This document shows, piece after piece, positions 17,561 to 25,761 of a stretch of 64,000 bases of DNA; within the stretch, counting starts at the first letter, position 1, and each line of letters begins with the position of its first letter. Made by a program: the position numbers and the translations under genes. The stretch is from an uncultured Mesorhizobium sp. (GTDB lineage Bacteria > Pseudomonadota > Alphaproteobacteria > Rhizobiales > Rhizobiaceae), in NCBI GenBank assembly GCA_937958475.1, contig CALFXR010000069.1:1-64000 (forward strand), written 5' to 3'. The notes under the pieces are model-generated. The model saw nothing but the letters and a program-made list of their open reading frames with translations. It was not told where the DNA came from and made no database searches.

Positions 17561-18323
17561 ACAGGGACGCTGGGCCGGGCGCAATCCCGGCAAGGACATG
17601 GTCCGCCACGAGGTCTGGCACAGGCTCGAGGAGGCCGGCGTTTCCGTCGGTCCCGCCTGGAGCATGATCCCCAATTTCGTCGGTGCCGACGCGGCCGCCT
17701 GGCGGCTGGCGCAGACCGATGCGTGGAAGGCCGCGCGGACGGTCAAGACCAATCCCGACCATGCGCAGACGCCCATCCGCATTCGCGCGCTCTACGACGG
17801 AAAGGTCGTCTACACGCCGGTGCCCTACCTGACCAGGGAGTTCCCCTACCTGCGCCTCGATCCGGCAATGCTCGCCGCCAAGGGGATCTCGTTCGAACTC
17901 GCGGCCACGCCGCAGGGCTTCATGGAGCATGGCGGGCGCGTCGAGTTCGAGGACGTCGAGCCGCTCGACTTCTGCGTCGTCGGTTCCGTCGCCGTCGGCC
18001 GGGCAGGGGGGCGGACCGGCAAGGGCGCCGGCTTCGCCGACCTCGAGACCGGCATCTTCCGCGAACTGGGCATCGTCACGGCCGAGACGCCGATGGCCAC
18101 GACCGTGCATTCGATGCAGCTCGTTCCCGACGCGGTCGTGCTCGTCGAATCCCACGATTCGCCGCTCGATTTCATCGCCACGGAGGCCGAGCTGATCGAG
18201 ACCAACAACACCATGCCGCGGCCGATGGGCGTGACATGGGACAAGGTCCGCCAGGACCAGTTCGAGACCATTCCCTTCCTCGCGCGGCTACGCGAGCGGA
18301 TGCTGGCACGCAAGGCAGGCTGA
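17553..18323 (+). CDS. 5-formyltetrahydrofolate cyclo-ligase family protein
   Basis: 256 residues of the MTHFS/COG0212 fold. The N-terminus NPGKDMVRHEVWHRLEEAG and the nucleotide-loop segment GKGAGFADLETGIFRELG correspond to the family motifs (the usual G-x-G-G-G-Y-Y-D is changed to GKGAGFADLE). True cyclo-ligases are about 190 residues, so this is the longer, functionally undefined branch. The ATP-binding lysine/arginine cluster of authentic MTHFS is not obvious. The start at 17553 overlaps the preceding hydrolase gene, showing tight coupling with ureide hydrolysis. A role in recycling a formyl- or methenyl-folate, or in a related ATP-dependent ring-closing step, is only a guess. Confidence 0.72.
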   Translation: MSEQGRWAGRNPGKDMVRHEVWHRLEEAGVSVGPAWSMIPNFVGADAAAWRLAQTDAWKAARTVKTNPDHAQTPIRIRALYDGKVVYTPVPYLTREFPYLRLDPAMLAAKGISFELAATPQGFMEHGGRVEFEDVEPLDFCVVGSVAVGRAGGRTGKGAGFADLETGIFRELGIVTAETPMATTVHSMQLVPDAVVLVESHDSPLDFIATEAELIETNNTMPRPMGVTWDKVRQDQFETIPFLARLRERMLARKAG

Positions 18324-18703
18324 TGGCGGTCGACGATCCCGACACGCTGGCGGAGGTCAGCGCGATTTTCCACGCCTACGAGAAGGCGCTTCTGGAGAAC
18401 GACGGCGCGACGCTCGACGCCATGTTCCTGCATACGCCCGAGACGGTCCGCTACGGCGTCTCGGAGGTGCAGTACGGCATCGACGAGGTGCGCGCCTTCC
18501 GCGCCGTGCAGCAGCCGTTCGAGCGCACGCTGTCGCGCACGCTGATCACCGTCTACGGCCCCGACATGGCGATCGCCTCGACGCTGTTCCACCGGCCGGA
18601 CTTCCCCGGCCAGGTCGGCCGCCAGATGCAGACCTGGGTGCGCACGGCGCAAGGCTGGAAGGTGGCCGCCGCCCATGTCTCCATGATGCCGGCGCCCGAC
18701 TGA
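18323..18703 (+). CDS. AtzH-like/HpxZ family protein (NTF2-like fold)
   Basis: 126 residues. The layout (ISAIF-type N-terminus AEVSAIFHAYEKALLENDGATLDAMF, then VRYGVSE, the RTLSRTLITVYGPDMAIASTLF strand and MQTWVRTAQGWKVAAAHVSMM) matches the DUF3225 family, now named AtzH-like. Members are known beside the cyanuric acid genes atzE/atzG/atzF and as HpxZ in oxalurate use. The start codon overlaps the previous stop (TGATG). Its presence supports the view that this operon handles carboxylated ureides. The molecular role of the family is not well settled. Confidence 0.8.
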   Translation: MAVDDPDTLAEVSAIFHAYEKALLENDGATLDAMFLHTPETVRYGVSEVQYGIDEVRAFRAVQQPFERTLSRTLITVYGPDMAIASTLFHRPDFPGQVGRQMQTWVRTAQGWKVAAAHVSMMPAPD

Positions 18704-18757
18704 CGCCCGAAGGCTCGGTGCGGGGAGGAATGTGTGGAAGGTCGGGCGATCCGGCCC

Positions 18758-19687
18758 CTAGGCGGGCTTCTGCCAGCTGAGCAGCGTGCCGCCCGTCTTC
18801 ACGGCGCTGGCGTCGGCGCCGTCGGGAAGCGGATACTCGTCCTCGTTGACGCAGAAGCCCTTCTTGGCAGCGAAATCGAGCCGTGGCGGGCAGAAGATGT
18901 CGTAGAGGGAGGACTCCGGCCCGTCCGGTCCGACGTCCTGGCTGGTGTGGATGGCGCGCGCCGGGATGATGATGACCGAGGGCGTCGCCATCTCGGCATG
19001 GTCGTCGGGCCACCACAGCGCGGAATCGGCGCCCCAGTTGTAGCGCATGTGGTGGACCCATGTGCCGCTGAGGCAGAGCGAGGCCTGCTCGAAACCGTCG
19101 TGCCAGTGCGGGCTCAACCCCGTCGCGCCGCGCCGCGTGCGGTAGTGCACGAAGATGTTGACCAGCATGTTGGTCGAGCGGAAGGCGCGCGGCTGGATGC
19201 GCGGCCCGGCGGGATCGGCGTACCGGCCGAGCGGATAGTGGCGGAGCCGGTACCCGTCATGGGGCGCCGGCCAGGGATCGGGCGCGGCGAGTTCGGGCGC
19301 CCCGTCGGCATAGGCGCCGCCGTTCGCCGCCAGCGCCACGATATCGGTCGAGGTCTTCGAGAAGATCCGCGCCATGATGCCGCCCGCCGTCACCGTGATG
19401 CGGCTTCTTCCGGGCGGCACGATCGTCAGGGAATCGTTTCCGGCCTCGATGCGCGCGGCGCCGGCCTCGAACGTGGCCGTCGCGCCGTCGGGCGGCAGGA
19501 TGACCATGAATTCTTCCGCATTGTCCTCGCGTTCGAGGACCGCGCCGGCTTCCACCTCGGAGTAGCAGACGGCGAAGTTGCCGCCGCGCGTCACCCAGGT
19601 CCGCTCCTTGCCGTCGGCGGAGACGTATTGCGGTTCCTGTTCGTGGAACACCGACTTCGTCGATCTGCGCAGCGAAAGCTCGGTCAT
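18758..19687 (-). CDS. Cupin-domain protein
   Basis: 309 residues with two beta-barrel regions. The N-terminal half (about 25-110) is a degenerate cupin, and the C-terminal half carries the metal motif SPHWHDGFEQASLCLSG (HxHxxxE pattern) with later residue H in IPARAIHTSQ. Bicupins of this type are often dioxygenases or isomerases of catabolic pathways; no specific match is evident. ATG 19687 is chosen because it is preceded by GGGGGA; a longer frame running up to 19915 crosses the operator palindrome and is not credible. It is divergent from the IclR gene with the palindrome 19795-19821 between them, so it is probably IclR-controlled. Confidence 0.75.
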   Translation of the reverse strand: MTELSLRRSTKSVFHEQEPQYVSADGKERTWVTRGGNFAVCYSEVEAGAVLEREDNAEEFMVILPPDGATATFEAGAARIEAGNDSLTIVPPGRSRITVTAGGIMARIFSKTSTDIVALAANGGAYADGAPELAAPDPWPAPHDGYRLRHYPLGRYADPAGPRIQPRAFRSTNMLVNIFVHYRTRRGATGLSPHWHDGFEQASLCLSGTWVHHMRYNWGADSALWWPDDHAEMATPSVIIIPARAIHTSQDVGPDGPESSLYDIFCPPRLDFAAKKGFCVNEDEYPLPDGADASAVKTGGTLLSWQKPA

Positions 19688-20019
19688 CGCGGAATCCCCC
19701 ATGCGGACAGGACGGCGCAAGCCGGCCTTCCGGCGCGTGCAAGCGATCCCCGTCGAGGATGGCGAAGATCGATTTTGCCGGCCATGCCGTAGCGCGCCAG
19801 TTTCACTGAGTGAAATTGGCGACTGTCGCGGTCCGCGGACGGAACGCCCGGCCCTATGGTTGCGGCAGGGAGACGTGCGCGACCCGCGTCGGCCGAAGCC
19901 GCTGGCTCTCGGCATCGGTTGCCGCTACGATCGCGCACGAGGATCGGCCCGGCATGACGGGAGAAGGGCCGACGCACTGCGCCGCGCCACATGCCGGGCG
20001 CGGTTCGGGAGGAGACCAG
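19688..20019. other. Divergent promoter region, cupin/IclR
   Basis: 332 bases without a credible gene. It holds the 27-base palindrome at 19795-19821 and the GGGAGGAG ribosome-binding site of the IclR gene (20006-20013). Nothing else is recognisable. Confidence 0.6.
19795..19821. promoter_or_regulatory. IclR operator copy 1 (GTTTC-N7-GAAAT core)
   Basis: A 27-base near-perfect palindrome centred on 19808. Left half-site CGCCAGTTTC, 7-base spacer, right half-site GAAATTGGCG; only one of ten paired positions mismatches. The same architecture recurs at 21579, 23365 and 24489. It lies between the cupin and the IclR regulator genes, which suggests autoregulation. Confidence 0.65.
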
Positions 20020-20970
20020 ATGGAAGCTGCCTCGAAGGCCGCGGCCGTGATCGACATCGAGCGCCCGGAACCCGTTCGATCCGAGCCCGTACGCAGCGAA
20101 CCGGCGCGCTGCCGCACGAATTCGCGGCGGGGACTCACCGACCTGTCGGGCTCCTCCTATCCCCCGGTCGAGGCGGCATGCCGCGTCCTCGACGTGCTGC
20201 GCACCGTCAACGAACTGAGGATCGCCACGGTCAACGGCATCCACGACAGCACCGGCATTCCGCGCTCGACCGTCGTCCGCATGCTGGAGACGCTGATGGC
20301 GGAGGGCTACGTCGCGCGCGACAATCTGTGCGGCGGCTACCGGGTCACCCACAACGTCCAGGACCTCGCTTCCGGCTACGACCGGGTGAGCCGCGTCATC
20401 GAGGTGGCGCGGCCGTTCGCCATCGACCTGACGCGCAGGATCAACTGGCCGATCGGCCTCGGCGTGCCCGACGGCGACGCCATCACCATCCAGTTCTGGA
20501 CCGGGACGATCAGCCCCTGGGCGCACACCAACACCGTGCTCGGGCTGCGGCCGGAATTCTTCCATTCCGCGATGGGGCGCGCCTACATGGCGTTCTGCGG
20601 CGACGGCGAGCGCGAGCGGCGCATCGCCATGCTGCGCAAGGACACGGAACTGAACCTGACCGACCAGGACGAACGCAGCTTCCGCACCATCCTGGAGCGG
20701 GCGCGCCTGGACGGCTACGCCATCCGCGATCCGAAGACGCCGCCCTTCCGCAACACCACGATCGGCATGCCGCTGCGCGAGGGAAACGAGGTGCGTGCGC
20801 TGGTATCGATCAGCGTGTTCCGCACCGCCGTGCGGTGCCGCGAACTGCACGAGAAGATCATCCAGCCGCTGCAGGCGACGATCGCCAAGATCGAGGCGGC
20901 ACTCGCCTTCATGAATGCCGGCAGCACCGATCGGCTGGCCGAACGCGACCCCGCCGAACTGGGCTTCTGA
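20020..20970 (+). CDS. IclR-family transcriptional regulator
   Basis: 316 residues. The winged helix-turn-helix is at about residues 48-105 (VEAACRVLDVLRTVNELRIATVNGIHDSTGIPRSTVVRMLETL), preceded by a ~45-residue unstructured extension. An IclR effector domain follows (about 130-300). ATG 20020 is chosen for the GGGAGGAG six bases upstream; the frame remains open to 19810, but that extension would start inside the operator. It probably governs the cupin, amidohydrolase, aldolase, SDR and TRAP genes through the four related palindromes in this region. The effector is unknown. Confidence 0.9.
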   Translation: MEAASKAAAVIDIERPEPVRSEPVRSEPARCRTNSRRGLTDLSGSSYPPVEAACRVLDVLRTVNELRIATVNGIHDSTGIPRSTVVRMLETLMAEGYVARDNLCGGYRVTHNVQDLASGYDRVSRVIEVARPFAIDLTRRINWPIGLGVPDGDAITIQFWTGTISPWAHTNTVLGLRPEFFHSAMGRAYMAFCGDGERERRIAMLRKDTELNLTDQDERSFRTILERARLDGYAIRDPKTPPFRNTTIGMPLREGNEVRALVSISVFRTAVRCRELHEKIIQPLQATIAKIEAALAFMNAGSTDRLAERDPAELGF

Positions 20971-21015
20971 AGCCGGGATCGCAAGCCGCGCGATGCCGGC
21001 CGCGCCGGCGCGCCT

Positions 21016-21477
21016 TCACTTCTCGTCGAGATTGGGATTGGTCGTCGGGATGCCGCCCGTGAACCAGTTGTCGAAATGCCGGCTGGCGATGAGCCAGCCG
21101 CGTTCGGGATCGCGCACCATCCTGTCGGTCATGTAGGCGATCTGGATCGGCGGATGGGTGGGCAGAACCGGCTTGCCGTCGGCGGCATAGAGCATCAGGA
21201 TCCAGTGGCAGGTCGCCCGGTCCTCGCCTTCCGGCAGGGCCTGGAAGTTGCTCACCGAATGGACGACGGTCCGCGCTCCGCGATCCTCCCGCCACTTGTA
21301 GAACCGCCGGATGTTCTCCGGACCCTTGTAGGTCGCGGCGGGCCCGACGAACTCGCCGTCTTCCGCATAGTAGTCCGGCGCGTTGTGGCCCCAGTTGGTG
21401 TCGACGTCGTGCCAGTAGTCGACGACGAGCGCCTCCAGCTCCTGGGTCAGGGCAATTCGTTCGCGGGAGATCTTCAT
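21016..21477 (-). CDS. NTF2-like (SnoaL-type) protein
   Basis: 153 residues with the alpha+beta cone layout of nuclear transport factor 2-like proteins: N-terminal helix ELEALVVDYWHDVDT, YYAEDGEFVGP, a YKGPENIRRFYKWRE loop, and C-terminal strands ending in GWLIASRHFDNWF. Members include small polyketide cyclases, dehydratases and ring-hydroxylating dioxygenase beta-like subunits. The catalytic type cannot be assigned. It is convergent with the IclR gene (45 bases between stops) and its start lies about 100 bases from operator copy 2, so it is a plausible member of the regulon. Confidence 0.72.
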   Translation of the reverse strand: MKISRERIALTQELEALVVDYWHDVDTNWGHNAPDYYAEDGEFVGPAATYKGPENIRRFYKWREDRGARTVVHSVSNFQALPEGEDRATCHWILMLYAADGKPVLPTHPPIQIAYMTDRMVRDPERGWLIASRHFDNWFTGGIPTTNPNLDEK

Positions 21478-21578
21478 CGGTGCGCACTCCGACCGCTGGG
21501 GGGCTGTTTTCGGCGGAATTGTTAGTGGAAGGGTCGGCGGGCGGCGACCGTTTTCATCCCGGCCGGCGGGACTTCATG

Positions 21579-21605
21579 CGCTGTTTTCATCAGGAGAAAT
21601 TCGCG
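21579..21605. promoter_or_regulatory. IclR operator copy 2
   Basis: Left half-site CGCTGTTTTC, spacer ATCAGGA and right half-site GAAATTCGCG, centred on 21592. It lies in the divergent gap between the NTF2-like gene and the amidohydrolase gene and so could control both. It shares the spacing and the GAAATT half-site with the three other copies. Confidence 0.6.
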
Positions 21606-21683
21606 CGTTTTATCGCGCCCGCCGGCCGCGCACGCTTGTCGCGCCCCGCGCGCGCGGAATAGATTCCGGGCGGTACCAGACGG

Positions 21684-22496
21684 ATGACAATGATGGCCGA
21701 CACCAGGGCGCCGCTCGTCGACGCGCACTTCCACACGTGGCGCAGGGATCATCCCCTGACCGACGAAGCCTGGCACGCGCCGCCCACCGAGGCGCCGGTC
21801 GAGGAGATCGTCGAGATCCTGGACAGGCATGGCGTCATCTTCGGCGTCGTCGCAGCCGCCTCCATCTTCGGCGAGTACAACGACTATGTCCGCCATGCCG
21901 TCCGCAAGCACCGGCGGCTGCGCGCCACCGCGGTGCTGTCGCCGCGGACCGACATCCACAAGCTCGAGCAGATGAAGGCGGACGGCTTCGTCGGCGCGCG
22001 CCTGATGTGGGTGTTCAGCGAGAAGGTGCCGGAGATCGACGGCGGCGACTACCGCCTGTTCCTGCGACGCCTCGCCGACCTCGACTGGCATGTCCATCTG
22101 GTCGACAAGCCGGAGCGGCTGGAGAACGCCATCAAGGCCGTCGAGCGCTCGGGCACGCGGCTGGTGATCGACCACATGGGCGACCTGCAGGTGCCGGACG
22201 GCATCAACAACCCCGCCTTCAAGGCGATCCTGGCGGCCATCGACCGCGGCAACACCTGGGTCAAGGTCTCATGCCGCTTCCGCTTCAAGCCGCCGCATGC
22301 GGCCGACGCCTTCGCCGAGCAGCTGCTGCGCGTCGGCGGCGGCGACCGCATCCTGTGGGGAAGCGACTGGCCGTTCGCCGCCTTCGAGCACGAGATGACC
22401 TACCAGAAGGCGCTGGCCGACTATTACCGCCTCGTGCCCGACGCCGAGATGCGGCGGCGCATCGACGAGACGGCGCTGCGCTTCTACTTCACGTAG
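21684..22496 (+). CDS. Amidohydrolase family 2 protein (TIM-barrel metal hydrolase)
   Basis: 270 residues. The N-terminal metal-binding strand DAHFHTW (HxH), a lysine/histidine strand near WHVHLVDKPE, VIDHMGD, and the C-terminal WGSDWPF with the last metal-ligand Asp identify the amidohydrolase-2 family (LigI lactonase, PDC hydrolase and decarboxylases such as ACMSD). The exact reaction, lactone hydrolysis or decarboxylation, is not fixed by the sequence. A second ATG at 21693 is possible. Its 3' end overlaps the convergent aldolase gene by eight bases. Operator copy 2 lies 80 bases upstream. Confidence 0.85.
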   Translation: MTMMADTRAPLVDAHFHTWRRDHPLTDEAWHAPPTEAPVEEIVEILDRHGVIFGVVAAASIFGEYNDYVRHAVRKHRRLRATAVLSPRTDIHKLEQMKADGFVGARLMWVFSEKVPEIDGGDYRLFLRRLADLDWHVHLVDKPERLENAIKAVERSGTRLVIDHMGDLQVPDGINNPAFKAILAAIDRGNTWVKVSCRFRFKPPHAADAFAEQLLRVGGGDRILWGSDWPFAAFEHEMTYQKALADYYRLVPDAEMRRRIDETALRFYFT

Positions 22497-23292
22497 GTTC
22501 TCGGCCCGCCGCCCTCATCGGCGGCCGGAACTCGGCCAGGGCGGCCGCGGCGGCCTGGCGCAGGAAGCCGTGGTCGCTCTGCACCATGAAGGCGGAGGCG
22601 CCGAGCGCCGCGACCCGCTCGGCGTCCGCGCGGTCGGGGCAAAGCATGATGACCGGCAGCCGCGCCTCGGCGGCCGCCGCCATGATCGGCTCGACGACCC
22701 GCATCGTCTCGGGCGAGGTCATCGACGGCGCATCGAGGGCCGCGGTCAGGTCGCCGCGCCCGATGAAGATGGCGTCGAGCCCCTCGACCCGCACGATCTC
22801 GTCGATGGCGTCGAGCGCGGCGAGGTCCTCGATCATGGCGACGCAGGCGACCTCGCGGTCCTGCGCGTCCATGTGCGCGGAAAAGCCGACGCCGCCGAAG
22901 CCGCCGGCGCGGGTCGTGTTGGCGAAGCCGCGGCTGCCGCGGCGGTAGCGGCAGGCGGCGACGACGGCGCGCGCCGTCTCGGCGGTCGAGACGTGGGGCA
23001 CGAGGACGCCGGCGGCACCGCAGTTGAGCACGGTCTGGATCATCCAGGGTTGCGCGTCCGGCACGCGCACGATGCCGGCGATGCCGGAGGCGCGCGCGCC
23101 GAGGATCATCCTGTCGAGGCTGCCCGCCTCGAGCGGCGCGTGCTCCTGATCGAACACCACGAAGTCGAAGCCGAGCAGGCCGAGGATCTCGGTGGCGTGG
23201 CTGGTCGGCGTCTTGACGAAGGTGCCGATCAGCTGCTCCCGGGCGGCGAGGCGCCGGCGGAAGTCGCGAAAGGATGGGCGTTCGCCGGACAT
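22489..23292 (-). CDS. HpcH/HpaI-family class II aldolase
   Basis: 267 residues. The family residues are visible: FDQEHAP (47-53, metal/acid-base region), R76 in GIVRVPDA, and the metal-ligand glutamate in VAMIEDLAALD followed by FIGRGDLTAALD. These enzymes reversibly cleave 4-hydroxy-2-oxo acids to pyruvate or glyoxylate plus an aldehyde or oxo acid. ATG 23292 has GGAG eight bases upstream; the frame continues to 23946 antisense to the SDR gene and is not used. It is divergent from the SDR with operator copy 3 between them. It probably performs the carbon-splitting step of the IclR-controlled pathway. Confidence 0.9.
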   Translation of the reverse strand: MSGERPSFRDFRRRLAAREQLIGTFVKTPTSHATEILGLLGFDFVVFDQEHAPLEAGSLDRMILGARASGIAGIVRVPDAQPWMIQTVLNCGAAGVLVPHVSTAETARAVVAACRYRRGSRGFANTTRAGGFGGVGFSAHMDAQDREVACVAMIEDLAALDAIDEIVRVEGLDAIFIGRGDLTAALDAPSMTSPETMRVVEPIMAAAAEARLPVIMLCPDRADAERVAALGASAFMVQSDHGFLRQAAAAALAEFRPPMRAAGREPT

Positions 23293-23364
23293 TGCCGTTG
23301 CTCCGCGCAGAAGGGGACGGGTCGAGTTTCGCCCCCCGGGCCCTTGCGCCGCGAGCGGCCTTTC

Positions 23365-23391
23365 GGCCAATTTCGCCAGGAGAAATTGGCG
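23365..23391. promoter_or_regulatory. IclR operator copy 3
   Basis: Centred on 23378, with arms GCCAATTTC and GAAATTGGC that are perfect 9-base inverted repeats around spacer GCCAGGA. This is the best copy of the four. It lies between the divergent aldolase (start 23292) and SDR (start 23545) genes. Confidence 0.7.
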
Positions 23392-23544
23392 GAGTTCGGC
23401 GGATCGCCGCGCGCGCGATTGCGGCAAGAAGGCGGGCGAGGCAGGGTCGCCCTGGCCCTTGCCGCGCGCGCTTGGGCGCGCGCCTGTCGTCGGCTCGCGA
23501 AGCCCGCCGGTCGAACTGCCGGCTGAAACGAAAGGACCCCATCG

Positions 23545-24309
23545 ATGAAGATGTTCGATCTCTCCGGCAAGGTGGCGGTGGTGACCGGCGGCAATGGCGG
23601 CATCGGCCTCGGCATGGCGATCGGGCTGGCGGAGGCAGGCGCCGACATCGTCATCGCCTCGCGCGACGCCGCCAAGAACGCCGCCGCGGAGAGCCGCCTG
23701 CGCGAGGTGGGCGTGCGCGCCGTGGCGATACCCACCGACGTCCGCAGCCCGGACTCCTGCCGCGCCCTGATCGACAGGACGGCGGCCGAGTTCGGCCGGG
23801 TCGACATCCTCGTCAACAATTCCGGCATGAACTTCCGCAAGCAACCGCAGGACTTCACGCTGGAGGAGTTCCACGAGGTGATGGATACCAACCTGACCGG
23901 CGCCTTCCTGCTGTGCCAGGCCGTCTATCCGCATTTCCTTGCGCAAGGCGGCGGCAAGATCATCAACATCGGCTCGATCGCCTCGTTCATGGGCAGTCCC
24001 GTCGCCGTGGCCTACGCGCCGTCCAAGGGCGGTATCGTGCAGCTCTCCAAGGTGCTCGCCGTGGCCTGGGCGAAGGACAACATCCAGGTCAACGCCATCC
24101 TGCCCGGCTGGATCGACACGCCGCTCTCGGTGAAGTCGCGCGCCGAGATCCCCGGCCTCGAACAGGCCGTGATCGGGCGCACGCCGGCCGGTCGGTGGGG
24201 AGGCCCCGAGGACTTCGCCGGCGCCGCCGTCTACTTCGCCAGCCCGGCCTCGGATTTCGTCAACGGCGCCACGCTGGTCATCGACGGCGGCTATTCCTCG
24301 AAAGCCTGA
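23545..24309 (+). CDS. Short-chain dehydrogenase/reductase of the IclR regulon
   Basis: 254 residues with an intact classical SDR set: TGGNGGIG (14-21), NNSG (91-94), N116, S144, Y157 and K161. Overall similarity is to the sugar-acid SDRs (gluconate 5-dehydrogenase and 2-deoxy-gluconate 3-dehydrogenase group), which would fit with an HpaI-type aldolase and a TRAP carrier for an acid. ATG 23545 is used; ATG 23551 is an alternative. It is expressed away from the aldolase with operator copy 3 in between. Confidence 0.85.
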   Translation: MKMFDLSGKVAVVTGGNGGIGLGMAIGLAEAGADIVIASRDAAKNAAAESRLREVGVRAVAIPTDVRSPDSCRALIDRTAAEFGRVDILVNNSGMNFRKQPQDFTLEEFHEVMDTNLTGAFLLCQAVYPHFLAQGGGKIINIGSIASFMGSPVAVAYAPSKGGIVQLSKVLAVAWAKDNIQVNAILPGWIDTPLSVKSRAEIPGLEQAVIGRTPAGRWGGPEDFAGAAVYFASPASDFVNGATLVIDGGYSSKA

Positions 24310-24715
24310 CAGGCCGCGGCGCGGAGTGCCCGACCTTCCCGCCGGGAAGGCCGCCGCGGCGTGTCCATGATCCTTCCACCGATCGAGACTCCGCCGGCGC
24401 GGCGGGCGGCCAGCTTCGCCTGCGGTCGGGAGCGTCGACGACGCCGATCGCGCGACCTTTGCCGACCCTGCTCGCGACGTGGCGGCCGATCCGTTTTCAC
24501 CTATCGAAATTCGCCCTGAATCGATTGGAGCGCGACCGGGTCATCGGCGATGGTCGTTCGGGGGAGCTGGAACCCGAGACCGGCGAAGCAGGATCAGCCT
24601 TCAGTTTCGAACCGGCCACTGGTTTTCCCGCGGATCTCTGGTCAATGAAGCGGCTCCGATCGCCCCTGGCGACGCGGGTAGCGTCGCGGCAAGATAAGAA
24701 CTGGGAGGAGAAGAG
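24310..24715. other. Leader/promoter region of the TRAP operon
   Basis: 406 bases without a credible gene. It contains operator copy 4 at 24489-24515, about 200 bases before the dctP start, and a strong GGGAGGAG ribosome-binding site just before 24716. The rest shows no convincing structure. Confidence 0.6.
24489..24515. promoter_or_regulatory. IclR operator copy 4
   Basis: Centred on 24502: left half-site ATCCGTTTTC, spacer ACCTATC, right half-site GAAATTCGCC. This is the weakest of the four copies in its left arm but has identical spacing. It lies upstream of the TRAP transporter genes. Confidence 0.55.
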
Positions 24716-25750
24716 ATGCTGTTCCGAACTGCGCGCAGAGCGCTGTCCCTGGCCGTCGTGGCGGCCGCCCTGTCCATGGGCTCGATCGCGGCGCCGGATG
24801 CGGCCGAGCGCAAGCTCAGCCTTGGCGCCAACAACAACGAGAACGACTTCATCGCCGACGGCTTCCGCTTCTTCGCCAAGAGGGTCGGCGAACTGTCGAA
24901 CGGCGAGCTCGAGGTCGAGATCTTCTGGAGTTCGCAGCTCGGCGGCGCCCGCGAGATGGTGCAGGGCGTGGCCGCCGGATCGATCGACATGCAGATGGAC
25001 GTGATCGAGCTGCTGGTCACGCTGGAGCCGAACATCGGCGCGCTCAGCCTGCCGCTCGTGTTTCGCGACCGCGACCATTTCGCAAAATTCCTCGGCAGCG
25101 ACGTCTTCGGCGAAATGCTCGACACCCTCGCCTCCAAGGGCGTGGTCTTCCCCGACCGCGAAGGCCTGAAGGATCCGCAGATCGCCAAGAACTGGGTGCG
25201 GCCCTACGATCGCGGCCTGGTCAGCAACAAGCCGGTGTTCACGCCGGAAGACCTGAAGGGCTTCAAGCTGCGCATGTACGAATCCGAGATTCCCATCAAG
25301 TCGTGGGAAGCGCTGGGCGCCAGCGTCCAGGTCGTGCCGTGGCCGGACGTCTACACCTCGCTCGCCACCGGGCTGGTCGACGGCCTCACCGGCACCGTCA
25401 CCGACAATTACGAGATGAAGCATTTCGAACGCGCCGCCTACTGGACGAACGTCCACGAATACTTCCAGATGATGCACCCCTGGATGAGCAAGATGACCTG
25501 GGACAGCCTGACCGACGGCCAGCGCAAGGCCATCGACGACGCGGCCCGCGATGCGAGCGCCGAGTTCGGCCGGCTCATGGCCGACGCCAACAGGAAGTCG
25601 ATGGAAAAGGCGCAGGCCGACTACGGCGTCTCCATCATCATTCCGCCGATCGGGCCCTGGATCGACAAGATGAAGCCCGCGCACGCCGATTTCGAGGCGC
25701 GCGGACTGATCAAGCAGGGCCTCGTCGCGCGGATGCAGGCCGTCCAGTAA
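24716..25750 (+). CDS. dctP: TRAP transporter solute-binding protein (DctP family)
   Basis: 344 residues with a Sec signal peptide (RTARRALSLAVVAAALSMGS, cleavage near 29-31). The DctP domain contains the ligand-carboxylate arginine in LKGFKLRMYES (about residue 186) and the typical VVPWPDVYTSLATGLVDGLTG stretch. It binds an organic acid in the periplasm for the DctQ/DctM pair encoded next. The neighbouring SDR, aldolase and amidohydrolase suggest a hydroxy- or oxo-acid ligand. The symbol denotes the family. Confidence 0.93.
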   Translation: MLFRTARRALSLAVVAAALSMGSIAAPDAAERKLSLGANNNENDFIADGFRFFAKRVGELSNGELEVEIFWSSQLGGAREMVQGVAAGSIDMQMDVIELLVTLEPNIGALSLPLVFRDRDHFAKFLGSDVFGEMLDTLASKGVVFPDREGLKDPQIAKNWVRPYDRGLVSNKPVFTPEDLKGFKLRMYESEIPIKSWEALGASVQVVPWPDVYTSLATGLVDGLTGTVTDNYEMKHFERAAYWTNVHEYFQMMHPWMSKMTWDSLTDGQRKAIDDAARDASAEFGRLMADANRKSMEKAQADYGVSIIIPPIGPWIDKMKPAHADFEARGLIKQGLVARMQAVQ

Positions 25751-25761
25751 GGCACGATGGC

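Noticed and set aside
19810..20019. N-terminal extension of the IclR protein from ATG 19810
   Set aside because: It would start inside the operator palindrome and adds 70 arginine-rich residues not typical of IclR proteins. ATG 20020 has a strong ribosome-binding site.
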